A stretch of 64,000 nt of DNA from Leptidea sinapis (taxonomy: Eukaryota; Arthropoda; Insecta; Lepidoptera; Pieridae), in NCBI RefSeq assembly GCF_905404315.1, contig NC_066297.1:4402001-4466000 (forward strand). Reading direction: 5' to 3'. Made by a program: the position numbers and the translations under genes. A model generated the notes under the pieces. That model saw only the letters and a list, made by a program, of their open reading frames with translations, made no database searches and was not told the DNA's origin. Positions 11,830 through 22,400 of this stretch are shown here, piece after piece. The first letter of the stretch is position 1. Each line of letters begins with the position of its first letter.

Positions 11830-11910
11830 GCCCGACGGCCCGTGGTCCATCTAATAAGTCAGTGTTTCAGATAGCTTGAATCTATCACTTGGACCGGGCG
11901 ATGTGATAAA

Positions 11911-12332
11911 ATGTTGGCGCGTTCAAATGCAAAATTTCCTATTGCAGAAATAGGCCAAAGCGTTCAAGTAAGGATATCAGATGTAGATTGGGCCAAGATG
12001 GATAGTCGTAATATACTTGCTATAATTATATCTGTTGATAAAGAAAAACTTTATAAGTTCGGAACTAAACACGGTATTTTAAACCTCCAAAAACTGTACT
12101 CCAGTAATCAGTTTACTGTGTGAAAAGAAAAGTTCATTTCGATCGACGATGTTCCAAAAGTTGATATTACCTACTCTTCGAGAATGTGCTCGAAGAGACT
12201 CATTTTGATGTCTAAGGCTTCCAGCATTGTAAATGTAGTGGTGACTGCAATTTTAAACGTTGTAAATGCAAGAAATCAAACATTCTTTGCAATTCCAAAT
12301 GTCACAAAAGCTCATTTTGCAAGAATAAATAA
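11911..12332 (+). pseudogene. KRBA2/SCAND3-like integrase C-terminal fragment
   Basis: The reading MLARSNAKFPIAEIGQSVQV, then RISDVDWAKMDSRNILAIII, KLYKFGTKHGILN and YSSNQFTV matches the C-terminal part of the integrase-derived proteins annotated as KRBA2-like in arthropods (Ginger/gypsy-type integrase). A TGA at 12121-12123 sits where the family has Cys. After another frame change a cysteine-rich tail follows, GFQHCKCSGDCNFKRCKCKK then CNSKCHKSSFCKNK, and TAA at 12330-12332. The Cys-rich tail and its order are diagnostic. The catalytic integrase core is absent upstream, so the copy is a dead fragment of a DNA transposon or domesticated relative. Confidence 0.8.
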
Positions 12333-12678
12333 ACCTTAATTTAATGACTTTCTTGCACAGTCCCTAATTATTAGATATTTTTGTTGATTTTTCTTAGTTT
12401 ACTAATTTTTAAACTACTGTTCTTAAGTAATATTTTTGTCAAAATAAAAGTAGGTAACTAATGATGTTATACATTACATTTTGTTATGATATTACATTTT
12501 TAAATGTTTATTTTTTAACTACTATGTTCAATAGTTTATTTTTTGTTATTTTTTCATGATAATTTTGTGAGTTTAATTTCATTTATTAAACCAAAACACT
12601 ACAGTTCACCTATTTTTATACTTTGCCCAAGATTTTAGTTATTTGATACTTTTCAGTTTTTGAAGTCGGTTTTTTTAA

Positions 12679-12969
12679 ACGTAGTTTGTTTTTATTACCT
12701 CCTGATAAAGTTAGAAAGATATAAAAATTCTAATTAGTTATTAATTTTAACCTATTATTTTAATTTGATTTCTGAACGACGGGGGATAGATCAAAGAAAA
12801 ATCAAAATCATTGTTTTTATTTAATTCCGAGCATTTTCATATTTATTCGCCTTTTAAACCTTCTCTGGACTTCCACAAATAATTCAAGACCAAAATTAGC
12901 GAAATCGATCAAGTCGTTCTCGAGTTTTAGCGAGACTAACTAACAGCAATTCATTTTTATAAATATAGA
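12679..12969 (-). mobile_element. Helitron H1 variant, 3'-truncated
   Basis: The 5' end on the minus strand is TC at 12969-12968 with A as the flank (12970). The body includes the CTCGAGAACGACTTG-like and TGGAAGTCCAGAGAAGGTTT blocks of H1. The part from 12679 to about 12780 is shared only with 45608-45705, so these two form a variant. No CTAG end is seen on the other side. Confidence 0.7.
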
Positions 12970-12974
12970 TGGAT

Positions 12975-13040
12975 ATAGCTTCATTACGTTTACCAAGTGT
13001 TGTTGCAATATGTTATGTTATTGTCACTCCCTATGGTAAA
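12975..13040. repeat. short duplicate shared with 19365-19422
   Basis: CCAAGTGTTGTTGCAATATG followed by TTATGTTATTGTCACTCCCT occurs almost identically at 19376-19420. It is a non-coding scrap of unknown parent element. Confidence 0.6.
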
Positions 13041-13051
13041 TAAATAAAAAT

Positions 13052-13268
13052 ATCGTAGATCATTTATCACTCGATATTATACAAAAATTGAGTTTAGAAT
13101 TAACCTCTATTTTGAGCAATTCACGCACGCTAACACAAAGAGTCATACAAATCGCGAGTGTAAGACGTAGCTTGTCACGCACACTAAATTATTAAAACTG
13201 GCCTGTTTTTATCGGTCGTCTAACTCTATCTAGCAAGAGACTCTATACAGAGTTTTAAATTATCCAAG
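13052..13268 (+). mobile_element. MITE M2, degenerate copy
   Basis: The interior matches 40681-40912: AATTGAGTTTAGAATTAACC, CAATTCACGCACGCTAACAC, CAAATCGCGAGTGTAAGACG and CAAGAGACTCTAT. The TIRs are eroded here (GTAGATCATTTATC on the left, AAATTATCCAAG on the right). Confidence 0.7.
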
Positions 13269-13284
13269 AAATATATTTCTTTTT

Positions 13285-13516
13285 AAATAAAACACTTTTT
13301 AAGGGATTTCAACGCGTGTAATTGTAACGTTGTTTTTAAATTAAGTAAAATTTACATTTTTACTATGAAATTATGAAAGTTATGATTAAAAAAATTATTA
13401 AAGGATAAATGAAAAGGTCTCGAAACGTCGGGTTAACTAAAATAATATTAAAAAAGTAACTTTTACGGAAGGATTTAATGTAAAAAATAGTTACAATTAC
13501 ACGCGTTTTAATCCCC
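13285..13516. mobile_element. MITE M4, inverted-arm repeat
   Basis: The left arm, AATAAAACACTTTTTAAGGG then ACGCGTGTAATTGTAAC, faces the right arm AGTTACAATTACACGCGTTT. The centre contains CGAAACGTCGGGTTAACTAA, shared with 55590-55610. A second complete copy is at 62280-62486 and a half copy is at 55560-55675. Confidence 0.7.
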
Positions 13517-13612
13517 CTACGGAAATCGGCAAGTGCCCTGTGGTGCTAGATTTTTTAAATACAGCAAAATCCGAAAATGCCCTACGGCACACTACGCCCT
13601 GACCAAGTTCTG

Positions 13613-14100
13613 ACCGATACCGAAATAGACTGCCTCAGACCTGAGAAGACCGGACGCAAGAAACTCAGCGGGCTTTTTTTTATAAAAATATGGATTACAA
13701 TGTAATAACGTACAATAAACATTTATAATAAAAGAGCCTGAGGGCGGTCACACCATTCCCAATCTGTGTTATCATTAAGAAAGTCATTTATGTTATAGTA
13801 ACCTTTACCACACAAAGTTTTGTAACAATTCATTTGATTATCGTAATACTTTTGTTTTGAACATTTTTTGAGATCTTGTCGTAAAAGCATATACATCGCC
13901 CTACAAAAGACACACCTACTTACTCGACTAAGCCGAGTAGTAGGCATTATAAGTTTATGTCTGTTCCTGGTATTAACATTATGATTATGACAGTTTCTAG
14001 CAAATTCACCTATGTACCTTTGTACATACATTACATTATCAAGAACATATTGAGAAGCAACAGTGAAGATGTTAATTTCTTTAAATGCTCTCAATGATTC
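13613..14100 (-). pseudogene. LINE C, C-terminal RT and 3' UTR
   Basis: The minus-strand frame 14094-13723 has 123 codons without a stop. It reads FARNCHNHNVNTRNRHKLIM, PTTRLSRVSRCVFCRAMYML, TLCGKGYYNINDFLNDNTDW, then a stop. This is the C-terminus of a CR1-group reverse transcriptase (NTRN motif and the terminal YYNINDFLND block). The 3' UTR at 13613-13722 ends in the CTCAGCGGGCTTTTTTT tail that recurs at 44970 and 59575. The copy is 5'-truncated, its edge lying about 35 bp from the Tc1-like MITE. The open frame suggests it is relatively young. Confidence 0.8.
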
Positions 14101-14134
14101 TTTAGGACCTAGGTTATATGTAGCGCTTATAATA

Positions 14135-14385
14135 CAGTCGCGAGCAAAAGTTTGGAATCACTTACGTCGTTAGTCCTTCACTTCTACCTTCTATTCTATT
14201 CTGCTATCCGGGATAGCTTCTTAAATACTGGCTTGATTTTGATGAATTTGGTATCAGTTCAAAGTTAAGAGTTGAACCTTTAAAATTATGTAATTTTTAT
14301 GATACTTAAAAATTTATATAGTAGGTAAGCAAGATCGCGCGGAACCAATTTCAAGTAAGTGATTCCAAACTTTTGCTCGCGACTG
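14135..14385. mobile_element. Tc1/mariner-type MITE with perfect TIRs
   Basis: The left terminus CAGTCGCGAGCAAAAGTTTG continues GAATCACTTAC. The right terminus is the exact reverse complement over 31 bp. The element is flanked on both sides by TA (14133-14134 and 14386-14387), the target duplication expected for the Tc1/mariner superfamily. The 251-bp body encodes nothing, so mobility would need a transposase supplied elsewhere. Confidence 0.9.
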
Positions 14386-14603
14386 TAGTATTAGAAGTGA
14401 GGGTTATCACTTTAAGAACATAACAAATTGTTTAGTATATTTCTATGGTCTCAACTACAGTGCTTGAGACGGGACCTTGCATGGCCGCGAGCCGGTTATT
14501 GAGCTATTGGTGAGCGAATGATATACGACCGTCGCGGTCGCCGCGGTTGCGTAGTGACACACATACATACACACGACCTTCACCCACTCTACACATTCCG
14601 CCG

Positions 14604-14666
14604 CCGTCGCGGATGATACTCTCACCGCCATACGCCGCGATCTGTGCTACAGATCTTGATTCATTT
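14604..14666 (-). repeat. SINE-like flank shared with 21985-22045
   Basis: On the minus strand, GTGAGAGTATCATCCGCGAC and the AGATCTGTAGCACAGATC block match 21985-22045 on the plus strand. There TAGCTTAGTGGTGAGAG resembles a pol III A-box. The same pairing continues at 14917-14975 with 21918-21985, on the far side of the SINE. The upstream GC-rich stretch 14504-14603 is not explained. Confidence 0.6.
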
Positions 14667-14917
14667 AATATAATTTCACGACCCATATAGCCGAATGGTT
14701 AGTGACCCTGACTACTAAGCTAGAAGTCCCGGGTTCGAATTCCGGTGGGTAATGTTTATATGTATTTATGTATATTAAAGTAAGTATAATATTGTATTAA
14801 ATATATCGTTGTCTTGTACCCATATAGTACAGGCTATGACTAGTTTGTTTTGTTTAATTTGCCAGATAATTTGTGTAAAAAGTGTGTCAATATTAAATAA
14901 ATATAAATATTAAATAA
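14667..14917 (+). mobile_element. tRNA-derived SINE, inserted in another repeat
   Basis: ACCCATATAGCCGAATGGTT (A-box) and CCCGGGTTCGAATTCCGGTG (B-box) form a tRNA-like head at 14681-14750. The body then shares the CTTGTACCCATATAGTACAG and GGCTATGACTAG segments with 6160-6421. A target duplication of AT-rich sequence around TTAATATAA and ATTAAATAA is plausible, because the paralogous site at 21985 lacks the SINE. Confidence 0.85.
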
Positions 14918-14970
14918 GCTAACCACAAGTGTCTTATTAAAGCCTTAAAAAGATATTGACAAAGTATTTA

Positions 14971-15275
14971 ACAGTGGGAGGCTCCTTTGCACATGATGCC
15001 GGCTAGGTTATGGACGGCTCTTTGTGCCGTGAAGCAGTAATTTTGTAAGCATTACTGTGTTTCAGTCTGAAGGGCGCCGTAGCTAGTGAAATTACTGGGC
15101 AAATGGGACTTGACATCTTATGTCTCAAGGTGACTAGCGCAATTGTAGTGTCGTAAGGATTTTTGGAGTTTTTCAAGAATCCTGAGCGGCATTGCATTGC
15201 ATGCACGGCAGAGCGTATCAATTACTACCAGCTGAACGTCCTGTTCGCCTGGTCCCTTACTGTTTTAAAAAAATC
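14971..15275 (+). mobile_element. family A retroposon
   Basis: This is a roughly 300-bp repeat running from CAGTGGGAGGCTCCTTTGCA through GGGCGCCGTAGCTAGTGAAA and CTCAAGGTGACTAGCGCAAT to GCTGAACGTCCTGTTCGCCT, with an A-rich 3' end. It has no open frame. Eleven or more copies in this window share this layout, and the A-rich tail suggests retroposition. Confidence 0.8.
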
Positions 15276-15461
15276 ACAAATGTCTCTTTTTTAACAATTT
15301 TTTAAAAGGCACAATAGTTCAGATAGCTCTCTGACCCAAAAGTGTTTGCTAAAATAAAAACGATTTATTTTTTATTTTTACATCAGCTTAACAGGTTAGA
15401 TAGCACTATGTATCAACTATTGCGCCTACAAATGACACCCTAGTAATGAGTAGCTAATGAT

Positions 15462-15640
15462 TTTTTTATGAAAGTAATGGACGAGACGAGCAAGACGATC
15501 AGCTGATGGTAATGGTGGATCAAATAATGATACGTCCTGCAAATTTCAATGCAGTGCCGCTGAGGATTCTTGAAAAGCCTGAAAAATTCTGTGCGGCGCT
15601 ACAATTGAGCAATTGCAATTGGCAAAGAAGCCTCCCACGG
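15462..15640 (-). mobile_element. family A retroposon, internally deleted
   Basis: Minus-strand copy. The plus strand shows TTTTTTTATGAAAGTAATGG, GCAGTGCCGCTGAGGATTCT and GAAGCCTCCCACGG. The middle (GGCGCCGTAGCTAGTG block) is missing. Confidence 0.75.
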
Positions 15641-15889
15641 TTAATTTTAATTGGTCATATCATAATAATAACCTAGATATTATTATAAAATTCATTATCT
15701 TGATAAAACAAACAAATGAGGAACACACTAAATAACATTCGGACTTCAAAAAGTGATCTTGTACAACTATTTTGAGAGACAAAAAATTTTACTTTTAATA
15801 ACCTTTATATCAGCTAAGCCACGTTTGTAATTGGTTTTCATACAACGTCTTCAAGCTCATTTTGGTACGAAATGAAAAAAAATTACTTA

Positions 15890-16145
15890 AAAACAACCGA
15901 CTTCAAAAACACTATTTCAAAACAATAGATATAATATGCACTAAATAGTATTAAAATATTTGCGTAGAACAATCTAATAAATTAATCTCAATCTAGTTCT
16001 ATCTGATCAAACTGCAATGGGACCACACGGGAAGCACCAGCTTTCAAATAAAAAAAGAATTATCATTATCAGTTCATCCAGTCGAAAGTTCTGAGGTAAC
16101 AAACATAAAAAACGTACCTCCTTTTTTGAAGTCGGTTAAAAACAC
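15890..16145. mobile_element. M1-related repeat
   Basis: The left end CAACCGACTTCAAAAACACT with AATAGATATAATATGCACTA matches M1. The right end CTTTTTTGAAGTCGGTTAAA is an inverted copy of the outermost bases. The interior differs after about 16000 (CAAACTGCAATGGGACCACA). Confidence 0.6.
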
Positions 16146-16948
16146 ACACTTTTGATCAAGAAGCTTTATAAAAGTATTACTTAACCGCTAACAGTTTCAT
16201 AATTCACGAATTTCTTCGGCATTGGATGAAATATGGTGTGTTGTTATAAACCGGCCAGCGTGAAATAAATTATAATTTATAAGATGAGTACATAACGCAA
16301 TACCGTGTACAATATCGAGGTCAGTGTGCCAAACATATCTCTTGGGTTAGAAAATGGAACTGTGGCGTAAGGAAATCCTGTAGCCAAACGTTAGAGACCT
16401 GTCGGGCATAAGAATATATTTTTATATCGAAACTAAACGTCGCTGTTCCTAAAACTCAACCCAGAGCGTGTAAGAAATATAATCCATTTCTCTGTAACTA
16501 TGCAGGATCTAATTTAGGCTATTTCTCTCCCCTGAATAGAATTACCAGGGAATAAACAGTCATCATAATGAAGTCATTGATCACAATATACCTACACAAA
16601 TTTAAAAAATATATAAAAACGGTTCTTTCAAGGGTGGCCTCAATCTATTTTTGTGATAATTTATAATATTAAGACTATATTCGTAGATATATAATTTATT
16701 AAAGTTCTTATTTTATTTTGTGGGCTAATTTAATTAAATAGCATATCATTTTCGCCTATAATTGAGGCATCACTTATCATATGATTGTTGTTGTTTTCGT
16801 ATTATTCTGTGTTTATTAGTGTATACCATGTTGGCGGAGTTTATTAAATAAATAAATATGTTCCTAATTATAAGTAGATCACGGATAAACAAGTATTACT
16901 GGTACGTCACCGAAATCGACTGACTCCAGACTCCTGAGCCCCATTAAT
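16146..16948. other. no recognisable gene
   Basis: AT-rich sequence without coding motifs or repeats that I can match elsewhere in the window. Confidence 0.4.
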
Positions 16949-17260
16949 TTTTAGGGTTCCGTAGCCAAATGGCAGAAAACGCAACCCTTATGGCTTCGTT
17001 ATGGCTGTCTATCAGTCCGTCCTTATGTTCCAGCTACTTTTTTCCGAAACTATAAGAACCATTCTGTTAAAAATTGGAAACTGAACTTGAATTGAAACTC
17101 AAAAAAATTTTTCATCAAACCCATACGTGTGGGGAGTGTCCCCCACTGTAACTTCTAAAATAAGAGAAAGATAAAAAAAAAACATATAATATTTCATTAC
17201 CATGTAAACATCCACCGAAAATTGATTTGAACGAGATCTAGTAAGTAGAGTTTTTTAAAT
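16949..17260 (-). mobile_element. family Z repeat, truncated
   Basis: TTTTAGGGTTCCGTAGCCAA at the left and CTAAAATAAGAGAAAGAT and AACATCCACCGAAAATTGAT further right match, in reverse, the longer copy at 61112-62118. The family is non-coding. Its class is not determined here. Confidence 0.65.
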
Positions 17261-17400
17261 AATCGAATAATAATCGAATCGAATAAGCGAACGGGCAAGA
17301 AGCTCAAGTGGTGGGAAGTAGTGAGGCACCCGCCCATGGCAACACCAGGGAAAAAAGTCAAGAAATATGTTGCCCGCTTTTAAGTTGGGATAAAAGATTT

Positions 17401-17775
17401 ACATCTTGAGTGTTACTTCTCAATATATTCCTGATGAATGTAATGTATGTTAATAGACACATAAATGAATTTGCAAGAAACTGTCATAACCATAATGTTA
17501 ACACCAGGAACAGACATAAACTTATAATCCCTACTACTCGGCTAAGTCAAGTTAGTAAGTCTTTTGTGGGGCGACGTATATGCTTTTACAAGAAGATCCC
17601 AGAAAATATTCAATAAAAGTATTACGATATTCAAAAGAATTGTTAAGAAACGTTTGTGTGGTAAAGGTTACTATAACATAAATGACTTTCTTAATTATGC
17701 CACAGATTAGGTATGGAGCGACCGCCCTATTAGGCTAGGCTATTTAATAATAAGTTTAAGTACAACATTACTTTG
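17401..17775 (+). pseudogene. LINE C, C-terminal RT and 3' UTR
   Basis: Plus-strand copy of the LINE at 13.7-14.1 kb. VMYVNRHINEFARNCHNHNV, NTRNRHKLIIPTTRLSQVSK and later GTAAAGGTTACTATAACATA match it. Stops break the frame after PENIQ, and the terminal GYYNINDFLN block survives only as nucleotides. The tail ends near TTTGAATTTGAATTT. Confidence 0.8.
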
Positions 17776-18095
17776 TAAACATATTTTTTTGGTGAAAAAA
17801 TATTTGAATTTGAATTTATGGTCAAATATTAAAGGTCCCTAAGTCGTATTGGTTCGGTAAATCACCAGCCGTTAATTGACTCCACAAAGTGGCCGTGCAA
17901 ACCAAGAAATTCGTTACAAAACGCACGTTTGTGGCATGCCAGACGTCAACATGATACGAATGGAATTCCAGACGTGCTGGAGGAATTTCGTATTTGACTT
18001 AATGTCCGTTGGTGGAATTCGGCTTCTGGTATTAACTCGAATAACTTTAACTTTACAATTAAACAACAGACAGTACGGGTATACCGAGACTCACT

Positions 18096-18185
18096 GAGAA
18101 TAAATTCAAGAAATATATTAAAGTTTCTTTGATGAAGAAGGCTTATTATAGTAAAGTAGATTATATAGACGATAATGATGCATGG
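18096..18185 (+). pseudogene. LINE RT extreme C-terminus
   Basis: Thirty codons read ENKFKKYIKVSLMKKAYYSK then VDYIDDNDAW. This is the terminal AYYSxxDYLxDxxAW block of CR1/jockey-group LINEs, related to but distinct from LINE B. It stops where the CR1-like copy begins. Confidence 0.65.
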
Positions 18186-18198
18186 TTCTTATCTGTAA

Positions 18199-19035
18199 GT
18201 GGGCTACGTTGTTATATTAACCGTGTCCAATTTAACCCCTAGAAGACTCAAGTTTGCGCGTTTACCACTAAAAAACCCCCATTTGTCATTTCACCGCTCT
18301 TCGACAAAACTTCCCTTACAGCCTCGCCTAGTATCGGAATTCTGGGTCTCGATATCTCGAGCGATTGCCAATTCTGCGGCCATCTGGAGAGCAAAGCCAA
18401 ATTGGCTTCGAAGAAACTGGGCGTCATAAATAGAGCTCGGCAATACTTCAAGCCGGCCCACATTCTAGCGCTGTACATAGTGCAGGTCCGGCCACATATG
18501 GAGTATTGCTGTCATCTCTGGTCTGGCGCACTTCAATATCAGCTCGATCCATTTAACCGCGTGCAACGCAGAGCAGCTCGAATTGTCGAGGACCCAGTGC
18601 TCTGTGAACGGCTGGATCACTTGGCGTTGCGTAGAGACTTCATTGTGGGTCCTCTACCGCATTTAACATGGGGGAGTGTTCCGAAGAGCTGTTTCACCTG
18701 ATCCCTGCCGCCGAATTCCACCTTCGCACGACACGCCACAAGTTAGGATATTATTTCTACCATCTGGATGTGCGACGGTCCTCCACAGTGCAGTTTTCAA
18801 GGAGCTTTCTCCCACGTACTACAAAGCTGTGGAATGAACTTCCTTGTGCGGTGTTTCCGGGACGATATGACATGGATACCTTCAAAAAAAGCGCGTACAA
18901 CTTCCTTAAAGGCCGGCAACGCTCCTGTGATTCCTCTGGTGTTGCAAGAGAATGTGGGCGGCGGTGATCACTTAACACCAGGTGACCCGTACGCTCGTTT
19001 GTCCTCCTTTTCCTTAAAAAAAATATACATGAATT
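18199..19035 (+). pseudogene. CR1-like LINE, longest C-terminal fragment
   Basis: The reading, over several frame changes, includes SIGILGLDISSDCQFCGHLE, KAKLASKKLGVINRARQYFK, QVRPHMEYCCHLWSGALQYQ, VLCERLDHLALRRD, PRTTKLWNELPCAVFPGRYD and FLKGRQRSCDSSGVARECGR. This is the thumb and C-terminal domain of a CR1/jockey-group reverse transcriptase. The 3' end is A-rich after TTTGTCCTCC. Frameshifts and a missing segment between LRRD and YHGE show decay. It is the longest copy of the most abundant LINE in the window. Confidence 0.85.
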
Positions 19036-19312
19036 TTACCAGTGGGAGGCGCCTATTTCAGCCGTGAAATAGTAATGTGTAAACATTACTGTATTTCGGT
19101 CTGAAGGGCGCCGTAACTAGTGAAATTACTAGGCAAATGAGACTTAACATCATATGCCTCAAGGTGACAAGCGCAATTGTAGGGCCGCTCAGAATTTTTG
19201 GGCTTATCAAGAATCCTGAGCGACACTGCATTGTAATGGGTAGGGCGTATCAATTACATGCTGAACAACCTGTTCGTCTCGTCCCGTTATTTTCATAAAA
19301 AAAAGATGGGCT
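19036..19312 (+). mobile_element. family A retroposon
   Basis: Begins ACCAGTGGGAGGCGCCTATT, so it lacks the GATGCCGGCTAG segment. It continues through GGGCGCCGTAACTAGTGAAA and ends GTCCCGTTATTTTCATAAAA. It directly follows the A-rich end of the CR1-like copy. Confidence 0.8.
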
Positions 19313-19375
19313 GGAAGTTTCTTATCAGTTCTTTCCTCATGTCAAAGCTCCTTTACGAACTGGTGTAGCTTCATG

Positions 19376-19700
19376 ACCAAGTGTTGTTGCAATATGTTAT
19401 GTTATTGTCACTCCCTATGGTATCTTCCCTATCTTTTCTTTTCTACTTCTTTGAGCAGTCCTCGTGATAAATGCGGTAGAAGATGCAGAGAGAAACCACA
19501 TATTATCTACGCAACGTCAAAAAATCAAGCAGATCGGAGATAACTTGATCATTGCTTGTGTCGACTCGTGGTGCGGGTCTTTCCCTAAAAGAATGGTCGA
19601 TGTAAGCGCATGCTATTAAAGTAAAGGTTACTATAACATAAATGACTTTCTTAATGATACCACAGATTGGCTGAACAATATTATAAAAATCTTGCAACGA
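19376..19700. repeat. cluster of three repeat scraps
   Basis: In order: the 45-bp duplicate of 12.99 kb (19376-19420), a minus-strand CR1-like scrap (19455-19530, containing GTGATAAATGCGGTAGAAGA), and a plus-strand LINE C scrap (19618-19675, GTAAAGGTTACTATAACATA). None is coding. Confidence 0.6.
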
Positions 19701-20675
19701 TGGCTTTGACATTTAATTGTTAAATAACGAATAGGGCTGTACGGGCTTGAACCCTTTGCCTATCTAATAATGGACGAAGAAACCAAAAAAAAAAACGAAC
19801 GAATTTCGCAAACATCAGAAATTTTATTGAACCAACTTCAACCTGTTACTTTTGTGTTATAGTGACGCGCGCGCATCTTAAAGTTTCGCTCTCATTATTT
19901 TTTCATAACGCGCCTTAAGGAGTATAACTTCAAAAATAAGATGTTTTTCTTAAGGCCGTTCGTCTCAAGTCTGAGGCATATAATTTGAAATGAGTGGTAA
20001 TTTTTGACGTTCAATAAATGATTTTAAATCCTACTGAATAAAAATATTAAAAAAATTTAATTTGAATTCAAGACTTTGTATTCGCAATAATAAATTAAGA
20101 AAAAAATCGAGGTTTAATTGTGCACATTGAATTAACATTCTTCGTTAAAGTTCACCGGTAAATAAAGTGAAGGGCTCTACTTATGTAGATGCTGTCTGTA
20201 CAGCGACAAACTTGTTCGAAAAATAAATGAGATTGTGGGATTGTTCGAAAAATATTTGTGGACAACCGTAAAACAACGTATTTTATTATGAAAAGGGGAC
20301 GCTAGCAGCGTTATTCCATACAAACGTATTCCCCTTTTTTCTCCCTGGATAATTCTTCTAGAGAGGAGATTTTTTGTCACAAAATCTAGATATGCCAAAG
20401 CTATGTCTATACGTTTTGATTTTTTCAATCAACTAACGACATAAGAAAATATGACTCTTCAACCGTCGTAGAAAATGCGATTTTCATACCGCCCTGTTCA
20501 AACGAATATGTAACAATTTTAAAAGGTTTTTAAAGAAAACGTTGTTTGGTATTGTTTGCAAGTAAGTATCGAATCAACACTTTGTTGTTGACTCACAAAG
20601 GTTTTATTGTTTATTTAAATGTAAGTTACATTGTGACATTTGAACTGGTTGCAATAGTCGATAAATGTCTTATTA
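19701..20675. other. no recognisable gene; one unexplained frame
   Basis: An 83-codon minus-strand frame at 20177-20428 has no motif I recognise. It contains a palindromic GCTAGC and a purine/pyrimidine-rich AAAGGGGACGCTAGCAGCG block, and could be a piece of an unclassified repeat. Nothing firmer can be said. Confidence 0.35.
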
Positions 20676-21215
20676 TTTTTAACCGACTTTGAAAAGTAGG
20701 AGGTTGTCAGTTCGATTGATATTTTTGTATGTATGTACACCGATTACGCTGAGAATTATGAGCCGATTTTCGTGATTCTTCTTTAGCTTGATGCGGAATG
20801 TTTGCCATTTGGTCCCATTAAAATTTGACATAGTTTGGCCCAGTTTTAATTATATGAAAAAATTTTAAGAATATATTTGTATTCATGGATAATGTTATTA
20901 TAGTTTGCGTACTGCAGTTTTCAGTAGTTTTCATTTAGACTGATTATATTTTACTATTTTAACCCGTTTGCCGATAAGTAGATCTTAGGCTACCTGCCAT
21001 TTATATCTAAAAAACGTTCTCCACGATATTTCAGTGTATCTATATTGTTTATGGCACGCGGAACCTTTCGTAGGCCTACCCTTTTACCCAAGTTAATAAA
21101 ATACTATTTAAAATATGACAATAAAAAGCAACGAAGTTTATAGTTTACCTGATTAATGGCACCAAAAGGTAAAAAATAAGAAAAAACTACGTTTAAAAAA
21201 ACCGACTTCAAAAAC
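20676..21215. mobile_element. possible M1-related element
   Basis: Bounded by TTTTAACCGACTTTGAAAAG on the left and AAAAAAACCGACTTCAAAAA on the right. The outer motif is related to M1, but here it appears as a direct rather than inverted pair. The right end also matches 12650-12690 in reverse. The boundaries are uncertain. Confidence 0.4.
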
Positions 21216-21631
21216 TGAAAAGTATAACATAACTTAATAATGATTAAATTTTATACACCCCTTATGCAAATCTCATACCTTTAATATTAATAAAATACTA
21301 TTGTTTGTATGTGAAGCCCTTAAAATTATAAAATTATAAATAAATTTACACTGTGCTTCTACCATGCGTAAAAATAATAGGGGAAACCCAGGCCTAAGGG
21401 TATCGTTAGAGGCGACTAAGGACTTTTACAAATGGGAGAGTTACGCGGCCGTCTTTTGACGAACCACAAGTACCACAAAGACCCAGTTTAATTTTACAAT
21501 AAAATTATTTGTTCCTGAATATCGAATTCCGCAGTATGTTGGCTAATGAAGAGGATATTTTCATCTTCTGCACTGTGAGGTAATTTGTTCGGCAAATTGC
21601 AAGTTGATGTTAGACGTAGAACCCAAGTTTT

Positions 21632-21921
21632 TTTTAATGAACGAGACGATCAGGATGATTCAGTTGATTGTGATTGATACGCCGTGGCCATTACAAGGCA
21701 GTCCCGTTCAGGATTCTTGAAAAACCCCAAAAATTCTGATTGGCATTACAACTGCGCTCGCTTGAGACATAAGATGTTAAGTTTCATTTGTCCAGTAATT
21801 TCACTAGCTATTTCAGACCGAAACACTGTAATGCTTACACATTACTGCTTCACGGCAGACAAAAGCGCTGTTGTGGTACCCATAATCTATCTGACATCCT
21901 GTGCAAAGTAGCCTCCCACTG
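21632..21921 (-). mobile_element. family A retroposon
   Basis: Minus-strand copy, from the T-rich 5' edge of the plus strand (element 3' end) to GCAAAGTAGCCTCCCACTGG. It continues beyond the element start into the 21918-22045 segment shared with 14.6-14.97 kb, so the two loci are paralogous over a longer unit. Confidence 0.8.
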
Positions 21922-22034
21922 GTAAATACTTTGTCAATATCTTTAAGGCTTTAATGAGGCACTTGTGGTTAGCTTATATTGAATGAACCAAGATCTGTAG
22001 CGCAGATAGCTTAGTGGTGAGAGTATCATCCGTG

Positions 22035-22400
22035 ACCGTTGTGGTACCCATAATCTAACCGGCATCCTGTGCAAAAGAGCGTCCCACAAGTGTCATATTA
22101 TTATCATCTCAAAGAATTATTCCTTGGTGTATTTTTCGGTCAACGCATCAGCCTAGCTATCCAACGCGGAAATGATGCCAGTATTCATGGTAAACTTCTC
22201 TGTAATGATAGTTTTAATAAGGACAAATGAGCGTACAGGTCACCTGGTGTTAAGCGATCACCGCCACCCATATTCTCTTGCAAAACCAGATAAATCACAG
22301 GAGCGTCGCAGCTCTGTAGAGAAGGTGTACGCGCTTTTCTAATAATAATGAATAAATATAAAGTTCCTTGAAAACCGCACTGTGGAGGAACGCCACTCAA
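22035..22400 (-). pseudogene. family A start plus CR1-like LINE tail
   Basis: 22035-22095 is a short minus-strand family A start (TGTGGTACCCATAATCTAAC). 22195-22400 is a minus-strand CR1-like 3' end: GGACAAATGAGCGTACAGGT, CACATTCTCTTGC-like sequence and CTTGAAAACCGCACTGTGGA. The RRTTKLWNEL block is deleted. Confidence 0.7.

Noticed and set aside
14681..14750. Functional tRNA gene
   Set aside because: A and B boxes are present, but the anticodon arm does not fold and a SINE body with an AT-rich tail follows.
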